A DNA stretch of 64,000 bases from Sphaerochaeta globosa str. Buddy (GCF_000190435.1 NC_015152.1:1556458-1620457), one strand, 5' to 3'; positions 54,523-63,933 are shown, numbered from the stretch's first letter. The notes: a model not told the origin generated them from the sequence alone. Program-made: numbers and translations.

Positions 54523-56666
54523 TTTGTTATTTGCATTCCATCTTCATACGCTTTTTGCATCGCATTCAGGGCCATATCACAAACCTTTTTGGGAGGATTT
54601 CCACTTTTACCTTCATACATTTTTATGATTGCTACAATAGCATTTTTTTCAGATTCTGAAATAGAATTTTTCTGTGAATAAGCATAATTTTCAAGCATTT
54701 TCCAATCTGTAAGTTTATAAGTGAATATGGATGTCTGGGTATTAATTTCCGAAATCTCTTTTGAATTATTCCTTTCTGCTTTCTCTTCATCTTTTATGAT
54801 TTTCTTATCAATAAGATAATTTTCTATCAACCCAGGAAAATTGTATTCCATTTTTTTCAAGTTTGCCCAACACGTTTCTTTTTTACACCACTGAGTCACG
54901 TTTGTAGTTGTCCTACCGTCTTTTTCGTTAATAAGATAATTGTAAACAAAAGTAGTAAGACTCATAAACATTTCAGTAAGATCATTATCAACTGCCTGCT
55001 TATCCCAAATTTTATGATAATTAAATACCCTATCCTTACCAAATTTTTGTTCAATCTGCTCAAAAAACCAAGCTACAGAATAAGCAACAACGTTTGCCCT
55101 ATAGGAACCATCATACCAATTCTGAGAGGAGACAATTATCCCTGTTTTTGCAAGTAAAATATGGATTGATGCTATTTGTCTATAAAAACATGGATTAAAT
55201 CGTGCCTTGTCGTTTTCAGATTTTTCCCAAATTGTTGATATCTCATCAGCAAATTTACAGAAGTTTGTCATTGCTCCTTTACTTACAACATCTGGCTTAT
55301 GGCAATAATAGAGATTATAAGCTTTTGCCAAACTAGTTTTTGTAATAATTTGGCTTTTTGGGTTTCTTTCTTCAAATTTCTTTGCATTTGCGATAGTGCA
55401 AAACATTTTCTTCTGACTGTACTCACCATTTGATCTTTCATAGAACCATCTTGTTCTATATACCAAATTGTTTACTTTTGGAGCTTCACAATCACCAAGA
55501 TCTGAAAGCTGTTTAATCTGTTGCTGAAATGGATGATTTGAAAAAAAGTCAGCATTATTGACAGGATTCTGACTATTCGAAGATCTTGAAATCTGCTGAA
55601 TTAATTCTGCATTCTGTTCTTTGTTTTCATTATTTATTACTGTAAGTTTCATCTGCACCGCAACAGCAGCAAGATTTGCTTTGTCTTTGAAGGCTGTACT
55701 AGCAAGTATTGCAGTGGTTTGCCCTCCATTTATAATCTGGAGATTCCTGATGCTTGTGATAAACAGGCCAGATTCAGTTCGTTTTAAATCAATTCCTGTT
55801 GAAGTTACAGCGATGCCGTTATTGTAAACAAAGAAATATTCTGGTTTTTGAAGAATGGTTTCTCTAATCTTTTTATTAACTGCTTTCTTTGTTGTTAGGA
55901 ATGAACGTACATTCCCCTCAAGTAATTTACTACCATATTCTGTATACAAAGCTGAAAGTGTAGCACCGGGAATAACAGCAAGGTAACATTTAAACAAATC
56001 TGTATTCTGGGGAATCTCAACACATAGAAAACCTTGAGTTGATGTATCAAATCTAGTGATATCGATATCGAGTTCTTCCCTCTCACCTGACAATATCACA
56101 ACCTGATAAAGATACTTGATATCGATTAGATCAAAGGCAACAGGAATATCATTAATTGTTTTTAATTCTAGAGATTTAAGTCTGTCACTTATCAATCCAT
56201 CAGTAATAAATATAAATTTTATTTTTTGAATTTCATTTTTCGAGAATAACTCATTTGCCAATGTAAATAAATCATAAGCAGGATGTCCTATTTCAAGATT
56301 CTCCTTCCTGAATTCATGTTTATTTGGTCCTAATGCATTCTGAAGGAAACGTGAGGCTTTTTCGATGGATTTGAGAATTTCGGTTTGCGTGACAGTCTGA
56401 ACATGATCCATCCCTGAATAACTAGCTATGACAACACAAAGTGTTTCTTCAGCCTCCTCTGTTGCAAAACCATCAAATCGTATTTCAGCATTATTTTTGA
56501 AACGTTTGTTGAAGAAACAGGGCTGAAAATCTTGCCAGAATCCATTTTCTCCAAAGAGGCCCATTACTCTCTCTACGAATGCAGCACAATCACCTTGTCC
56601 ATTTTCCTGTGATTCAATTTTGGAATTCTGAATAAGATCAGATCTGAAATCAGCTAAACTAATCAT
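54519..56666 (-). CDS. AIPR-family (abortive infection phage resistance) protein
   Basis: About 715 residues with an AIPR domain (PF10592). The diagnostic core is LLEGNVRSFL, EYFFVYNNGIAVT, NLQIINGGQTT and ISRSSNSQNPVNNADFFSN (about residues 255-370). The N-terminal 130 residues may hold a nuclease-like fold. AIPR proteins are components of abortive-infection and restriction-linked operons. The ATG at 56666 overlapping the upstream stop (ATGA, GGAG at 6 nt) is preferred over one at 56678. Confidence 0.92.
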   Translation of the reverse strand: MISLADFRSDLIQNSKIESQENGQGDCAAFVERVMGLFGENGFWQDFQPCFFNKRFKNNAEIRFDGFATEEAEETLCVVIASYSGMDHVQTVTQTEILKSIEKASRFLQNALGPNKHEFRKENLEIGHPAYDLFTLANELFSKNEIQKIKFIFITDGLISDRLKSLELKTINDIPVAFDLIDIKYLYQVVILSGEREELDIDITRFDTSTQGFLCVEIPQNTDLFKCYLAVIPGATLSALYTEYGSKLLEGNVRSFLTTKKAVNKKIRETILQKPEYFFVYNNGIAVTSTGIDLKRTESGLFITSIRNLQIINGGQTTAILASTAFKDKANLAAVAVQMKLTVINNENKEQNAELIQQISRSSNSQNPVNNADFFSNHPFQQQIKQLSDLGDCEAPKVNNLVYRTRWFYERSNGEYSQKKMFCTIANAKKFEERNPKSQIITKTSLAKAYNLYYCHKPDVVSKGAMTNFCKFADEISTIWEKSENDKARFNPCFYRQIASIHILLAKTGIIVSSQNWYDGSYRANVVAYSVAWFFEQIEQKFGKDRVFNYHKIWDKQAVDNDLTEMFMSLTTFVYNYLINEKDGRTTTNVTQWCKKETCWANLKKMEYNFPGLIENYLIDKKIIKDEEKAERNNSKEISEINTQTSIFTYKLTDWKMLENYAYSQKNSISESEKNAIVAIIKMYEGKSGNPPKKVCDMALNAMQKAYEDGMQITK

Positions 56667-57613
56667 TGAACTCTCCATTCTTCCAAACTATCAATAATAA
56701 GCTTATAGGTTATTGATTTAATATTTGGTAATTTCACTGTTCTAGGAATCTTGGGAAAAGAATCAGAAATTGAATATTTACGAGTTTCTATAACAGAATA
56801 GTGAATCCTATCATAAAGGGGTAAATGGAAATATCCAAATTCGTTGAGTATATTCTCAAAGTGTTCAAGAAAATTAAAATCCCCAATATTTTTAACCAAG
56901 TCCCTTACGATATTATATTGATCATTTAGAGACCTACCATCCTCATCAACATTCAAGGCATATACTAAAAGATTTCCTTTATTGGGATGATCCAATTGGC
57001 CAACGGAGCTAATGATAATTGTATCTTCCTTGATCAAATGAGTTTTAACTTCGGTCCACCCATTTTCGAAGACAAAATCCACCTCCCCAAAAGCTGGACC
57101 TGACCAATTCAATACAATATCAGTAATAGAATGCTCTTTATTACATTCCTGTTCAATGAAATATAGTTCTCCAAACAGGCCTCTTTGTTCAATCTCAGTA
57201 AGTCCTGTTTTGCGACCAGTAGTGAAGAGCTTAATCCATCTCTCATATTCATTAAATATACATTTGCTTGCTTCTAAAGACGTACAAGCTTTCTTTGAGG
57301 ATTCAACTAAATCCAAAAAAACTTCCGAGAAGATATTATTAAGGGAATCATCAAGAAGTACAAACAATATATTTGTTACCTGATTGCTACCAAAATAAGT
57401 TGAAACCGTAATTGATGCCGACGAATAAGATCTTGATAGTTTGTAGTTAGTATTGATTTCAAACCTAAAAGCATTATGCGAAGCATTATCAAATCCGTAA
57501 TACCAACAGATTCCTGTTACAGTTTCTGGAATTGATATATAACTGTGAGGTTTAATTAAATCCCTATTTTTCCAGGATTTAAAAGTATTCGTCTGGTCAA
57601 ACTCACTATTCAT
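56663..57613 (-). CDS. PD-(D/E)XK-motif protein (DUF4420)
   Basis: About 316 residues. A PD-(D/E)XK nuclease core is visible: EQRGLFGELYFIEQE, then SGPAFGEVDFVFENGWTEVKTH, where Asp and the ExK lysine form the probable active site. This matches the DUF4420 family found with Z1 and MutL-like ATPase genes. It is probably the cleavage component of the island. The ATG at 57613 with AGGA upstream is preferred; a TTG at 57631 is possible. Confidence 0.9.
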   Translation of the reverse strand: MNSEFDQTNTFKSWKNRDLIKPHSYISIPETVTGICWYYGFDNASHNAFRFEINTNYKLSRSYSSASITVSTYFGSNQVTNILFVLLDDSLNNIFSEVFLDLVESSKKACTSLEASKCIFNEYERWIKLFTTGRKTGLTEIEQRGLFGELYFIEQECNKEHSITDIVLNWSGPAFGEVDFVFENGWTEVKTHLIKEDTIIISSVGQLDHPNKGNLLVYALNVDEDGRSLNDQYNIVRDLVKNIGDFNFLEHFENILNEFGYFHLPLYDRIHYSVIETRKYSISDSFPKIPRTVKLPNIKSITYKLIIDSLEEWRVQ

Positions 57614-60404
57614 CGTATTCTTCCTCTTCAAAGAGTTCTCTTGCTTTAACTAAATTGATTTTATATTGTCTCTTTATACTTTGATTCTTATCTCCAGGAA
57701 AACCGAGACCTATTGCAAAAACATATTCAAAATCTTTGGTTTCTTCACCATCGATTTGATTCTCAAACAACATCTTTAATGGATAAATTATTAACAGTGG
57801 CCTTCTTCCCTCTACATTTAGGAGCATTGAGTCAGAAAGAGATTTATAATCATTCTTCATTTTCACATTCTTATATTCATCTTCCGAGAGACCAATCCTA
57901 GCCATGGCACCTGAACCAACTTTCAACTTTGAACCTGAGACTCTAAGCATATTTGCGTTTTGCTTATTCAAGTCCATCTTTCTTGGAAATGGATTGATTT
58001 CTTGGTTAATACCTTTTATGTAAATAGGTTGAATTGGAATTCCATCTCCTAAAAATGATGGTTCATTATTACCAGCAATGTACAAATCCCAATTGGTGAT
58101 TTCATTATCAATTATGTATTCAGCCAGTGTCTCACTTTGAAAAGATAAGTGCCAAGGATGAACCCTGAATTGTTTTACCAAAGAAGCAATGTCATGTCCC
58201 GATACACCTTTCCAAAACAAACCTTTTGTACCATAGTCGGTATTACTATTCATTGAATAGCAAAGGACTGTAGACAAAAAGTTCAACACGGCTGTATTGT
58301 TCTGACGAATTATTCCTTTCTTATTAATTAATCTAGGAGTTTCAATCAAATGGCCTCTGATTTCACAAGGATGCATGTAGTCTCTAGCCGTTCTCATTTT
58401 ATTTCTGGCAGTGATCTCTAAAGAAGAAACATTGTTTCGTATCATCAACCCAAAGTCAATTGGAGATAGATTTGTTTCATTCATTGTATCTATCTGATTA
58501 TAAAGATCTGGAAGCACTTCGCATGCAATATCGTGGTATGAATCCATGAGATCTTTTGACATCCAAATTTTCACTAAATCACTGTAATTCGGCCTATAGC
58601 CAAACCATCTCCCCATTTGAAGCAATGTATCATAGCAGCATGTCCGCCTATAAAAATAGCTAACAATCAGACCTTCTAGAGTTAGACCTCTAGCAAGAGC
58701 AAATCCTCCAATATAAATAAATCTATGACCTTCATTTTTCTTTGTCGCCAATTCAAAATCCAAAGCTTCTTTTGCTTGTTTGTTTTGATTAACAGGAACT
58801 GCTTCAATGCTTTTTATTGCTTCTGAAAGATAGTTCAAAGCTAAGTCTATCCAGCATGATTCTGGGTCGTTGAAAAATTTTTGCCAGATTCTGTGAATTT
58901 CATAAAGTTCTCCAGAATCTTGGTTGCTTGAATATCTTTCGGCTAGTGTTGCATAGTTGTTTATGTCTGCTCTTGCCTGTAGCAACCAATCATTGATGAG
59001 AACAGTAATCTCGTCATGCTTAATGATGAACCGTGAAATATTCACTAGCATAGATCTATGTAAAAGTCTTTGGTGCTTTTCTTTTTCCAATCTATCTAAG
59101 ATTGCATTTGACAGTAGAAAATAGCGAAGTGCATCATACAGATCGTCAGGTAAGGATTCTAATTTGCTATCTTTTTTATGTGACAGAGGTAAAATTCCAG
59201 GATTGTCTTTTGTGCCTTCAATCTGATTCAAATTGATTTCTACTAAAATATTTTCGAGTTTACTATCATCACCGAAAATCTCATTGACTCCAAGATAATT
59301 TGAGGATTTGGCTAGCTTGAATAAATAATCTTTTGGAAATAGCCCTGCTCCAAAATCCTTATCATCCACATCCGGATCAACAAAAATATTCGCAAAGGGA
59401 GTCGCTGTTATAGCCATATAGGACGATTTTGTGAACTGATTGAGTATTTTCCTCACCCATCCATTTGTCTTTGTAGGATTACATTCCTGAGCCATTGTAT
59501 TCTGTGATGCATTGTCAGATTCATCATCAATCAGTAATAACGTTTTTTCAATTTTTCCAGTGCTTCCGACTTCGTTGTTCTTAGTCAGCCAAGTCACAAC
59601 ATTCTCGAGTACTTTGACATGTTTTTTTAATACAAAAAATGTGGTTTCCTTCCACCCATTGAGACTGAATTGTTGACCCTCGAGAAGATTGATACTAAAG
59701 TCAGAGTTCGCTGAAGTACAGTTCGCAGGTGATCTCTGCTGATTTGCAAATAACCCAACACCAGTAGGGAAGAATTTTCCTGAATTCCCAACAGTAGAGC
59801 CAGTTTCCCTCCCAGCGAATTCCATATCCAATCGAGTCTGAGTCTGAAATCTCAAAGACTCAGATATACCAGCGAGAATAATAATTACATCATATCCCGC
59901 GTCAGCAGCCTTATTACAGAAAGCAGTATAATTTGCAGTCTTACCTGATTGGACTTCACCGATTACAAGGCCGTAGCGGTTCCACTCTGTCTCGCTTTTT
60001 GGATTTCCTGCTTGATTAATGACAAGAGAAGAAATATCATCTAATTCTTTGACCTGCTTTGGAGACCAATTTTTCTTTTTCAGAAGGAATTCTTTATACC
60101 TGTTCCAAAAATATCTATTTGATTCAGGAATAGATTCTTCAAACCAAGGTATTAGCCTTGTACGTTTATCATAGATTCCAATAGCTGGTTCCCAATTTAT
60201 GTAAACTTTTTCTTTGGCTTTTTGAAAAAGCTCTGTTTTTATTTCATCGGAAAGAAGCCCAATGGAGGGATCTCTAAGAAACAAACTTGCTAAATTAGAA
60301 ACACTTTCCACCTGATTTCTCAAGTCGCTTTCCGTAATACTTTCCTCTGCTGGAATACTATCTACAATTACTCTTAATAAAATGTCAAACTGAATATCTT
60401 TCAC
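57606..60404 (-). CDS. Z1-domain ATPase of the defence island
   Basis: A 932-residue protein containing the Z1 domain (PF10593), a superfamily-II-helicase-like ATPase. The P-loop is GEVQSGKTA (149-157), Walker B LLIDDESDNAS is near residue 290, and the motif VI-like LLQMGRWFGYR near 600 carries the likely arginine finger. It would translocate on or remodel DNA for the adjacent nuclease. It overlaps the upstream ATPase gene by 4 nt and the DUF4420 gene by 8 nt. Confidence 0.93.
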   Translation of the reverse strand: MKDIQFDILLRVIVDSIPAEESITESDLRNQVESVSNLASLFLRDPSIGLLSDEIKTELFQKAKEKVYINWEPAIGIYDKRTRLIPWFEESIPESNRYFWNRYKEFLLKKKNWSPKQVKELDDISSLVINQAGNPKSETEWNRYGLVIGEVQSGKTANYTAFCNKAADAGYDVIIILAGISESLRFQTQTRLDMEFAGRETGSTVGNSGKFFPTGVGLFANQQRSPANCTSANSDFSINLLEGQQFSLNGWKETTFFVLKKHVKVLENVVTWLTKNNEVGSTGKIEKTLLLIDDESDNASQNTMAQECNPTKTNGWVRKILNQFTKSSYMAITATPFANIFVDPDVDDKDFGAGLFPKDYLFKLAKSSNYLGVNEIFGDDSKLENILVEINLNQIEGTKDNPGILPLSHKKDSKLESLPDDLYDALRYFLLSNAILDRLEKEKHQRLLHRSMLVNISRFIIKHDEITVLINDWLLQARADINNYATLAERYSSNQDSGELYEIHRIWQKFFNDPESCWIDLALNYLSEAIKSIEAVPVNQNKQAKEALDFELATKKNEGHRFIYIGGFALARGLTLEGLIVSYFYRRTCCYDTLLQMGRWFGYRPNYSDLVKIWMSKDLMDSYHDIACEVLPDLYNQIDTMNETNLSPIDFGLMIRNNVSSLEITARNKMRTARDYMHPCEIRGHLIETPRLINKKGIIRQNNTAVLNFLSTVLCYSMNSNTDYGTKGLFWKGVSGHDIASLVKQFRVHPWHLSFQSETLAEYIIDNEITNWDLYIAGNNEPSFLGDGIPIQPIYIKGINQEINPFPRKMDLNKQNANMLRVSGSKLKVGSGAMARIGLSEDEYKNVKMKNDYKSLSDSMLLNVEGRRPLLIIYPLKMLFENQIDGEETKDFEYVFAIGLGFPGDKNQSIKRQYKINLVKARELFEEEEYDE

Positions 60405-61900
60405 AGAATTCCTCTCTGATTTAAAATCTCTTCAACCAATTCTGGGTATCGAGCAAAAGGCTCAACTGTTTTTAAAATCTGGATAATTGTCTTGCTATGA
60501 TCTCTATCAAGAATTTCACCAATTTCCTGTCTGATAGAGCATTCCATCTCATCAGAAGCAAAGCCAATTGTTTTTTCATCTTCCATATCAAGAAACATCT
60601 GATTAATTGGGATAAACTGTTCCAGATCAAATAAAAGCCTCTCGAATACTTTACGCTGATCATTAGATAATTTATCCGAAAATTCCAAAATTAAGGGGTG
60701 TGCCTTGTTAATCTGGTAATTGATACTTTCATCACTAGAAATAGTTCTTTCCCAAAAATGATTAATTTTAGAATGGAGTTCAAGTTTACTTTTTGCGATA
60801 AAAGTATTTTTACTTGTATTCTGTGAGTAATGAATTAATGATTTTAGATTTTTCCTAATAATTTCTGGTGGCTTTGCTGTTGATTTCTTCACATCTAAAG
60901 ACCAAAGCTTATCTAGTGATGAAGGAATATCAATTTGAATTCTAGAAAGCTTAGAGGTATTTGTTTTTAAAGCAAGACGGAACCAGGTACCCCATACAAG
61001 GAGCCGTTTATTTCTATAAACATAGAACCCCTGAGTTCTTGCAAGTGTAGAATCCCCGCAAAGCATGTTTAATTCAGTCTTACTTAACTTTGAAACTGAA
61101 GGCAATAGATAACGCTTTATTGATACAGACACCTCATTTCCTCCAAGCTCCGGCACAAGTATCTTTTGAACATCTGAGATTTGCATGGATTTTGACTTGA
61201 GGAAAGGATCTATTGGTTGGATGACTTTGTCATTAAATGAAATTTCAATCTTTGAAAGCCCATCCTCTCCTGATAGAAACCGATGGAAGACAAGCCTAAT
61301 GTGATTTCTCACTGATTCCATTTTTAGCGAAAGGGCGCTACTATAATCAGACTCCCCCGCCAACATTAAAGAAAGATTTTCCCATATTACTATTGTACCT
61401 GAGTGTTGTGCATCAAATTTTGTATCTAGGGAATATTTAAAAATTTCTTCAGGTTGTAAGGATAGTGCTATCCATCCACAGCCATTTTTTTCAATATATG
61501 TAGGATCCCATCTTAAACTATTTGTTCTTCCATTTTTCTTAGAAATTACTGTTAACACCTCACATTGAGAGAAGGACGCTGTCTTAAGTCCTAACCCAAA
61601 TCTACCAAGATCTGAATCTTCCCTTTTATAATTTAAATCGCAACCGTATCTCATTGCATTTTTTAATTCATCAGAGGACATACCGTCCCCATCATCAATA
61701 ATTTTAATAATATCTGCACTTGGAGGAAAGTAAATACTAATTTTCTTTGCATTTGCTGATATAGAATTATCGATAATATCCGCGATTGCTGACTCAGTTG
61801 TATACCCCATAGAACGGGTTGCATTCATTATATCTATTGCTCTCGGGGCAATTTCAACTTCTTCAAAGCGTGCATGGTCAATTATCACCTCAAACTCCAT
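60401..61900 (-). CDS. GHKL ATPase, MutL/MORC-like, of the defence island
   Basis: A 499-residue protein with an N-terminal GHKL ATPase domain. The N-box is AIADIIDNSISANAKK (38-53), the G1 box IIDDGDGM, and the G2 box RFGLGLKTASF (about 99-109). The middle region is transducer-like, but there is no MutL endonuclease motif. The domain set fits the MutL homologs of restriction-linked operons related to eukaryotic MORC ATPases. It is the first gene of the five-gene operon. A TATGCT box lies 6 nt before the ATG and no Shine-Dalgarno sequence is seen. Confidence 0.93.
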   Translation of the reverse strand: MEFEVIIDHARFEEVEIAPRAIDIMNATRSMGYTTESAIADIIDNSISANAKKISIYFPPSADIIKIIDDGDGMSSDELKNAMRYGCDLNYKREDSDLGRFGLGLKTASFSQCEVLTVISKKNGRTNSLRWDPTYIEKNGCGWIALSLQPEEIFKYSLDTKFDAQHSGTIVIWENLSLMLAGESDYSSALSLKMESVRNHIRLVFHRFLSGEDGLSKIEISFNDKVIQPIDPFLKSKSMQISDVQKILVPELGGNEVSVSIKRYLLPSVSKLSKTELNMLCGDSTLARTQGFYVYRNKRLLVWGTWFRLALKTNTSKLSRIQIDIPSSLDKLWSLDVKKSTAKPPEIIRKNLKSLIHYSQNTSKNTFIAKSKLELHSKINHFWERTISSDESINYQINKAHPLILEFSDKLSNDQRKVFERLLFDLEQFIPINQMFLDMEDEKTIGFASDEMECSIRQEIGEILDRDHSKTIIQILKTVEPFARYPELVEEILNQRGIL

Positions 61901-62074
61901 AAATATAGCATATAGTATTGTTTATATTATTATGTTGCGATCTGAATAACAAGAGAATACTAGTTTTGCCGATTAAAAACTGAAAAATGTCAGCATTGAG
62001 CCATAAAAACCCGCCAGGTTCCGAATCAGGATACTTGGTCTGATACCAATACTGGCTACAATGCAAAGCGAATC
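61901..62074. other. A+T-rich junction upstream of the defence operon
   Basis: It holds the presumed promoter region of the defence operon (TATGCT at 61907-61912 on the minus strand). The rest, towards 62074, codes for nothing I can support. An 8-bp sequence, ATTATGTT, at 61929-61936 also occurs at 52893-52900 on the other side of the island. Confidence 0.4.
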
Positions 62075-62284
62075 TTAGTTTGTCAAGAAATCCAGAATAT
62101 TCCACCCGGTCTGTTCACTCTGCTTGAACAATTCAGTATAACCGCATTGTTGGCAGGAGATGGTAACAAACCGCTTGTTCTGCACATCGAAAATCTTGGC
62201 AAAATTGCCTCCGGTAGCTTGAAACCGGTCGCTCTCATAGTGGGTGCAACCGCATTTTGGACATACGTACTGCTGTTTTTCCAT
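62075..62284 (-). CDS. Small zinc-ribbon protein
   Basis: A 69-residue protein with two CxxC knuckles (CPKCGC and CQQCGY), flanking a hydrophilic middle. It resembles the COG3478-type predicted nucleic-acid-binding zinc-ribbon proteins (YpzJ-like), with the typical RFVTISCQQCGYTELFK ending. Its role is unknown. The ATG at 62284 is preferred over a GTG two codons upstream. Confidence 0.85.
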   Translation of the reverse strand: MEKQQYVCPKCGCTHYESDRFQATGGNFAKIFDVQNKRFVTISCQQCGYTELFKQSEQTGWNILDFLTN

Positions 62285-62335
62285 GGCCACTACTCTACCA
62301 TAGTTTCATCACAGAAAAAAGGGATAAAAACCCTC

Positions 62336-62365
62336 TTGACTAAACCAAACGCCTTTAGTTATAGT
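62336..62365 (+). promoter_or_regulatory. Predicted promoter of tRNA-Met
   Basis: TTGACT, 18 nt, TATAGT, ending about 15 nt before the tRNA. Confidence 0.65.
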
Positions 62366-62379
62366 GTCAGAGTTGTTAT

Positions 62380-62452
62380 GGCGGCATAGCTCAGTTGGTA
62401 GAGCAAACGGCTCATATCCGTTCGGTCAGGGGTCCGAGTCCCTTTGCCGCTA
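62380..62452 (+). tRNA. tRNA-Met (anticodon CAT)
   Basis: Cloverleaf: acceptor GGCGGCA / TGCCGCT (G-T at the end), D-arm GCTC..GAGC, anticodon stem AACGG / CCGTT with loop CTCATAT, and a T-arm AGGGG / CCCTT. The anticodon is CAT. The elongator type is likely, but a lysidine-modified tRNA-Ile cannot be excluded by eye. Confidence 0.95.
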
Positions 62453-62459
62453 GTGTAAA

Positions 62460-62493
62460 GACCTCCTTGGAAATCCAGGGAGGTCTCGTTTTA
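62460..62493 (+). terminator. Terminator after tRNA-Met
   Basis: GACCTCC / GGAGGTC, a 7-bp perfect stem with a 12-nt loop, followed by TCGTTTTAT. Confidence 0.85.
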
Positions 62494-62509
62494 TCTGCAT
62501 GGTATCGTA

Positions 62510-62538
62510 TGGATTTCCCCCAGCCCAAAACGTATAGT
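62510..62538 (+). promoter_or_regulatory. Predicted promoter abutting thpR
   Basis: TGGATT (weak -35), 17 nt, TATAGT. The box is 6 nt before the ATG at 62545; another ATG follows it immediately at 62539. Confidence 0.45.
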
Positions 62539-62544
62539 ATGCCT

Positions 62545-63066
62545 ATGAGACTTTTCTATGCCCTTACGTTTGACGAACAAACCCTCCGTTCACTGAGCCA
62601 GATTCAGGACACACTACAGCCTTTGCTTCTCAAAGGAAGAAGGACTGCTATCAACAATCTGCACCTCACCCTCAGCTTTCTGGGTGAGCAGGACCCTCGG
62701 CTGCTTGCCAATCTAACCAAGGGACTCCAAAAGCTTCCCTGCGACCCTATTTCGCTTGAGTTCTCACAGCTTGGCATGTTTACCAAGCCCGGGGGAAACA
62801 TTATTTGGCTTGGCATAACCAAAAGTCAGCAACTACGCACTTTACAATCCTACTTGGTTTCGATGTTGAAGGAACTTCCCGTACAATTCACCGATTCTCC
62901 GTTTACAGAGCATGTTACGCTGTTTCGCAACGCACACCTGGTCAGCCTTCCAGAGACTACAAGATTGAACTGTTCCATCCAAGCAATCAGGCTCATGCAC
63001 TCCCACCAAGTACAGGGAGTGCTTACCTATACGCCAATTTCTTCTAACTATTTATCAGAAAAATAG
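62545..63066 (+). CDS. thpR: RNA 2',3'-cyclic phosphodiesterase (LigT/ThpR family)
   Basis: A 173-residue 2H phosphoesterase. Both catalytic HxTx motifs are present: NLHLTLSFLG (near residue 44) and HVTLFRN (near 125). It opens 2',3'-cyclic phosphates on RNA ends. The start at 62545 gives MRLFYALTF, the usual family beginning; the frame is open through the tRNA to 62395. Confidence 0.93.
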   Translation: MRLFYALTFDEQTLRSLSQIQDTLQPLLLKGRRTAINNLHLTLSFLGEQDPRLLANLTKGLQKLPCDPISLEFSQLGMFTKPGGNIIWLGITKSQQLRTLQSYLVSMLKELPVQFTDSPFTEHVTLFRNAHLVSLPETTRLNCSIQAIRLMHSHQVQGVLTYTPISSNYLSEK

Positions 63067-63081
63067 TTGGTTTTTCCATAA

Positions 63082-63110
63082 TTGCATCGAATGTGTTTGT
63101 ATGCTATGGT
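63082..63110 (+). promoter_or_regulatory. Predicted promoter abutting the methyltransferase start
   Basis: TTGCAT, 17 nt, TATGGT, then 6 nt to the ATG at 63117. No Shine-Dalgarno sequence. Confidence 0.5.
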
Positions 63111-63116
63111 CAGACC

Positions 63117-63890
63117 ATGGATACGTACGTAGAACAGAATGCTAAAGCATGGGACTGGGAAGTCGGTCGCAATAATATATGGACTGATGGTTGCACACAA
63201 GAACAAATCGACAAAGCCCGCAAAGGCGAACTCGATATGGTTCTCTCTCCTTTTAAGAAAGTACCTGCTTCATGGGTCTCGGACATTGCCGGCAAAAAAG
63301 TCTTGGCTCTTGCTTCAGGTGGCGGGCAGCAAGCAGTACTCCTTGCTTTAGCAGGTGCCCAGGTAACTGTTTTCGATGTTTCAAAGAAGCAATTGGCCCA
63401 AGATGCCTCATATGCTGAGAAACTCAACTTGGATATTCAATTGGTTCGTGGGGATATGCGTGATCTCTCCTGCTTTGAGGATGCTTCTTTCGACCTCATC
63501 TACAATCCCACCTCATCCTGTTTCATTGACGATGTAAAAGCCATGTACAGTCACTGCTATAGGATTTTACGGACCAAAGGCTATTTCCTTACATCGATAA
63601 CCAATCCAGTACTCTATATGTTTGACGAGAAACGTGCATTGAAAAACAAACTGCGTGTCAAATACACACTTCCCTACTCCGATCTGAACAGTCTGAGTGC
63701 CAAACAATTGGAGAAGCGAATGAAAAACCATGATACCGTCGAGTTCAGCCATACGCTTGAGGATTTGCTTGGAGGAGTTACCGACTGCGGTTTTCACATT
63801 ACCGATCTCTATACCGATACAGCCGGTTGCATGATGATGGATAGTTATGTACACGATTGTTATCTTGCACTCAGGGCCTGCAAAAACTGA
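63117..63890 (+). CDS. Class I SAM-dependent methyltransferase
   Basis: A 257-residue methyltransferase. Motif I is VLALASGGGQQAVLLALAG (glycine-rich SAM loop), followed by VTVFDVSKKQLAQ (acidic ribose-binding Asp), LVRGDMRDLSCF and FDLIYNPTSSCFIDD. The substrate is unknown. The N-terminal ~45 residues (QNAKAWDWEVGRNNIWTDG) are seen in a family of ubiE/COQ5-like enzymes. The ATG at 63117 is preferred over one at 63093. Confidence 0.9.
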   Translation: MDTYVEQNAKAWDWEVGRNNIWTDGCTQEQIDKARKGELDMVLSPFKKVPASWVSDIAGKKVLALASGGGQQAVLLALAGAQVTVFDVSKKQLAQDASYAEKLNLDIQLVRGDMRDLSCFEDASFDLIYNPTSSCFIDDVKAMYSHCYRILRTKGYFLTSITNPVLYMFDEKRALKNKLRVKYTLPYSDLNSLSAKQLEKRMKNHDTVEFSHTLEDLLGGVTDCGFHITDLYTDTAGCMMMDSYVHDCYLALRACKN

Positions 63891-63897
63891 CAAACGC

Positions 63898-63927
63898 TTG
63901 TTGATTGACCTGCAAGCTGTGTATACT
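63898..63927 (+). promoter_or_regulatory. Predicted promoter abutting the last gene
   Basis: TTGTTG (weak -35), 18 nt, TATACT, then 6 nt to the ATG at 63934. Confidence 0.45.
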
Positions 63928-63933
63928 TGTTGT

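Noticed and set aside
61890-62105. A 71-codon minus-strand open frame upstream of the defence operon
   Set aside because: It overlaps the first codons of the GHKL gene and the end of the zinc-ribbon gene, has no domain, and seems to be chance; a faint resemblance to a transposase tail could not be supported.
62380-62452. tRNA as the integration site of the defence island
   Set aside because: The tRNA is intact, lies about 480 nt from the island with a zinc-ribbon gene between, and no repeat of its 3' end was seen at 52900.
62395-62544. N-terminal extension of the thpR frame through the tRNA-Met
   Set aside because: The segment is the tRNA and its terminator; the family begins at MRLFYALTF.
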